Shown: positions 62,963-64,000 of the stretch, one piece after another
Layout of the letters: every line of letters starts with the position of its first letter
How positions within the stretch are numbered: position 1 is the stretch's first letter
Origin: Schauerella aestuarii
GTDB taxonomy: Bacteria > Pseudomonadota > Gammaproteobacteria > Burkholderiales > Burkholderiaceae_B
NCBI RefSeq assembly: GCF_009866805.1
Contig: NZ_SIZW01000040.1
Location: forward strand, 248,001 to 312,000
Direction: 5' to 3'
Length of the DNA: 64,000 nucleotides
The notes under the pieces: generated by a model
Told to the model about the DNA's origin: nothing
The model's database searches: none
Seen by the model: the letters and a program-made list of their open reading frames with translations, nothing else
Made by a program: the position numbers and the translations under genes

Positions 62963-64000
62963 TGAACCGTAAGATTCCTGCATCCCAGATGGCGTCATCC
63001 ATTCGAATGAGTGGCCGCCGCGTCATCACCAGCATCGTCAGCCTCACGCTTTTGGCGCCGATGCTGCCCCTCGTTCCGGCGTATGCCCAACCGGTTGGGG
63101 TGCCCACTATCGGCGCCGCGTCCACCGCCGAGCTATCGCCTGCACTGGAAGACCAACTCGGCGCGGCGATCATGGCCCAGGGGCGGCGCGACCCAACCTT
63201 CATCGACGACACCGAGGTAAATCAGTATCTCACCACGATGGGCAGAAAACTGGCGGGCTTTGCAGCAGGAAGCGTGCCCGATGTAACGCTTTTCGCCGTG
63301 CGCGATCCGGAGATCAACGCCTTCGCGTTGCCCGGCGGCTACATTGGTGTGCATAGCGGTCTCGTGGTGGCATCCCGCTCCGAATCCGAATTGGCCGGCG
63401 TGGTGGCCCACGAAATCGGCCACGTCGTACAGCGCCATGTGGCGCGCGGCATGACGCAGCAAAAGCAGAGCGGTGCCGTAATGATGGGTGCAATGGCGGC
63501 CGCCTTGCTGGCCGCGCTGGCGGGCGGTGGCGGCAACCTCGCGATCGGCGTGGCGGCCTTCGGTCAGGCGGCGGCCATCAATCGGCAATTGGGCTTCTCG
63601 CGCGATGCCGAACGTGAAGCCGATCGTGCCGGATTTCAGATGATGACGAAGGCGGGGTACGACCCTGCTGGCATGGTCAGCATGTTTTCGCTGCTGATGA
63701 ATGCGTCGCGGTTGAACGAAGGGGCGGGCGGGGGCGCTTGGGCGAGCACCCATCCATTGTCCATCGATCGGATGTCGGACATTCAAAACCGCAGCCGCGA
63801 ACTGACATCGACGCGCTACCTCGACAGCGACGATTACGCCTACATCCGTGCCAAGCTGCGCGTGTTGCAGGGGCGCGACACCACCTCGCAGCGCAGTACC
63901 GAACAACAACTGCGCGACGAGGTGCGAGCATTGACCGGCGTGCGCCAGTCGGCCGCCTATTACGGTCTGGCGTTGATCGCCCTGCAACGCAACCGGTCCG
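62962..64000 (+). CDS. bepA: BepA-like periplasmic M48 metalloprotease, 3-prime truncated by window edge
   Basis: The frame is open for 346 codons to the window edge. After a signal peptide (about residues 16-43, ending AYA-Q) come the M48 core with the zinc motif HEIGH at about 150-154, and RDAEREAD with the third ligand Glu at about 218, followed by the HP segment [14 protein letters not shown] and the beginning of a TPR part. BepA (YfgC) proteases assist or degrade outer-membrane assembly intermediates such as LptD. No ribosome site is seen before ATG 62962; the ATG at 63007 would give a tighter signal peptide. Confidence 0.9.
   Translation, partial: MNRKIPASQMASSIRMSGRRVITSIVSLTLLAPMLPLVPAYAQPVGVPTIGAASTAELSPALEDQLGAAIMAQGRRDPTFIDDTEVNQYLTTMGRKLAGFAAGSVPDVTLFAVRDPEINAFALPGGYIGVHSGLVVASRSESELAGVVAHEIGHVVQRHVARGMTQQKQSGAVMMGAMAAALLAALAGGGGNLAIGVAAFGQAAAINRQLGFSRDAEREADRAGFQMMTKAGYDPAGMVSMFSLLMNASRLNEGAGGGAWASTHPLSIDRMSDIQNRSRELTSTRYLDSDDYAYIRAKLRVLQGRDTTSQRSTEQQLRDEVRALTGVRQSAAYYGLALIALQRNRS

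Overview
The window is a typical high-GC betaproteobacterial chromosome segment, most likely from the Burkholderiaceae (order Burkholderiales). Three things point there: gene orders such as fba-purC-purE-purK-sua5, dusB-fis-purH-ruvC-ruvA and minC-minD-minE; a second infA paralogue; and a double-length uvrA. These are judged from protein sequence recognition and from remembered gene order, not from a database search. I see no rRNA, tRNA, CRISPR array, insertion sequence, integrase or phage gene. The segment is dense core genome with about 60 genes and a few repeat-rich intergenic islands.

Layout. 1-9.1 kb: a truncated DUF3141/PHA-synthase-like hydrolase, a GNAT enzyme, a CbpA-type J-domain protein with an unusual collagen-like linker, a PitA phosphate carrier, a MogA-type enzyme, a small lipoprotein, a DUF924 protein, an M23 peptidase, an FMN alpha-hydroxy-acid dehydrogenase and a second IF-1. 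9.7-14.8 kb: class II aldolase, then the purC-purE-purK purine genes and Sua5. 15-25 kb: MaoC hydratase, glutaryl-CoA dehydrogenase, purU, an LhgO-like oxidase, a flavin reductase, pdxH, an MFS-chaC pair, tcdA and the pabB-pabC folate pair. 25.2-33.5 kb: the fused double UvrA divergent from eda-kdgK, then a 42-residue basic protein gene. 33.6-43.1 kb: LysR regulator, GT2 glycosyltransferase, EttA, a glycine-zipper lipoprotein, the minCDE operon and glnS.

43.2-49.3 kb holds the most unusual locus. It encodes a CydA/CydB-like membrane pair in which every residue used as a heme ligand in cytochrome bd, and both proton-channel glutamates of CydA, are replaced. Next to it lie an OmpR/EnvZ-type two-component system and a divergent outer-membrane beta-barrel gene of unknown function. 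49.4-64 kb returns to housekeeping: recQ, a GNAT gene, ruvB, a PLP ammonia-lyase, ruvA, ruvC, purH, fis, dusB, a UbiH-type hydroxylase, a TM2 protein, a repeat-rich 640-base gap, a small ferredoxin-fold-like protein, a CtaG-type oxidase assembly factor, galU and a truncated BepA-type M48 protease.

Functionally the window groups purine and one-carbon metabolism (purC, purE, purK, purH, purU), folate/PABA (pabB, pabC), DNA repair and recombination (uvrA, recQ, ruvA, ruvB, ruvC), division-site selection (min) and translation (infA, glnS, ettA, dusB, sua5, tcdA). The best candidate for something undescribed is the heme-ligand-free CydAB-like pair. Second is the transcription unit of the 42-residue protein, whose 3-prime part is a 14-bp repeat array closed by a strong terminator.
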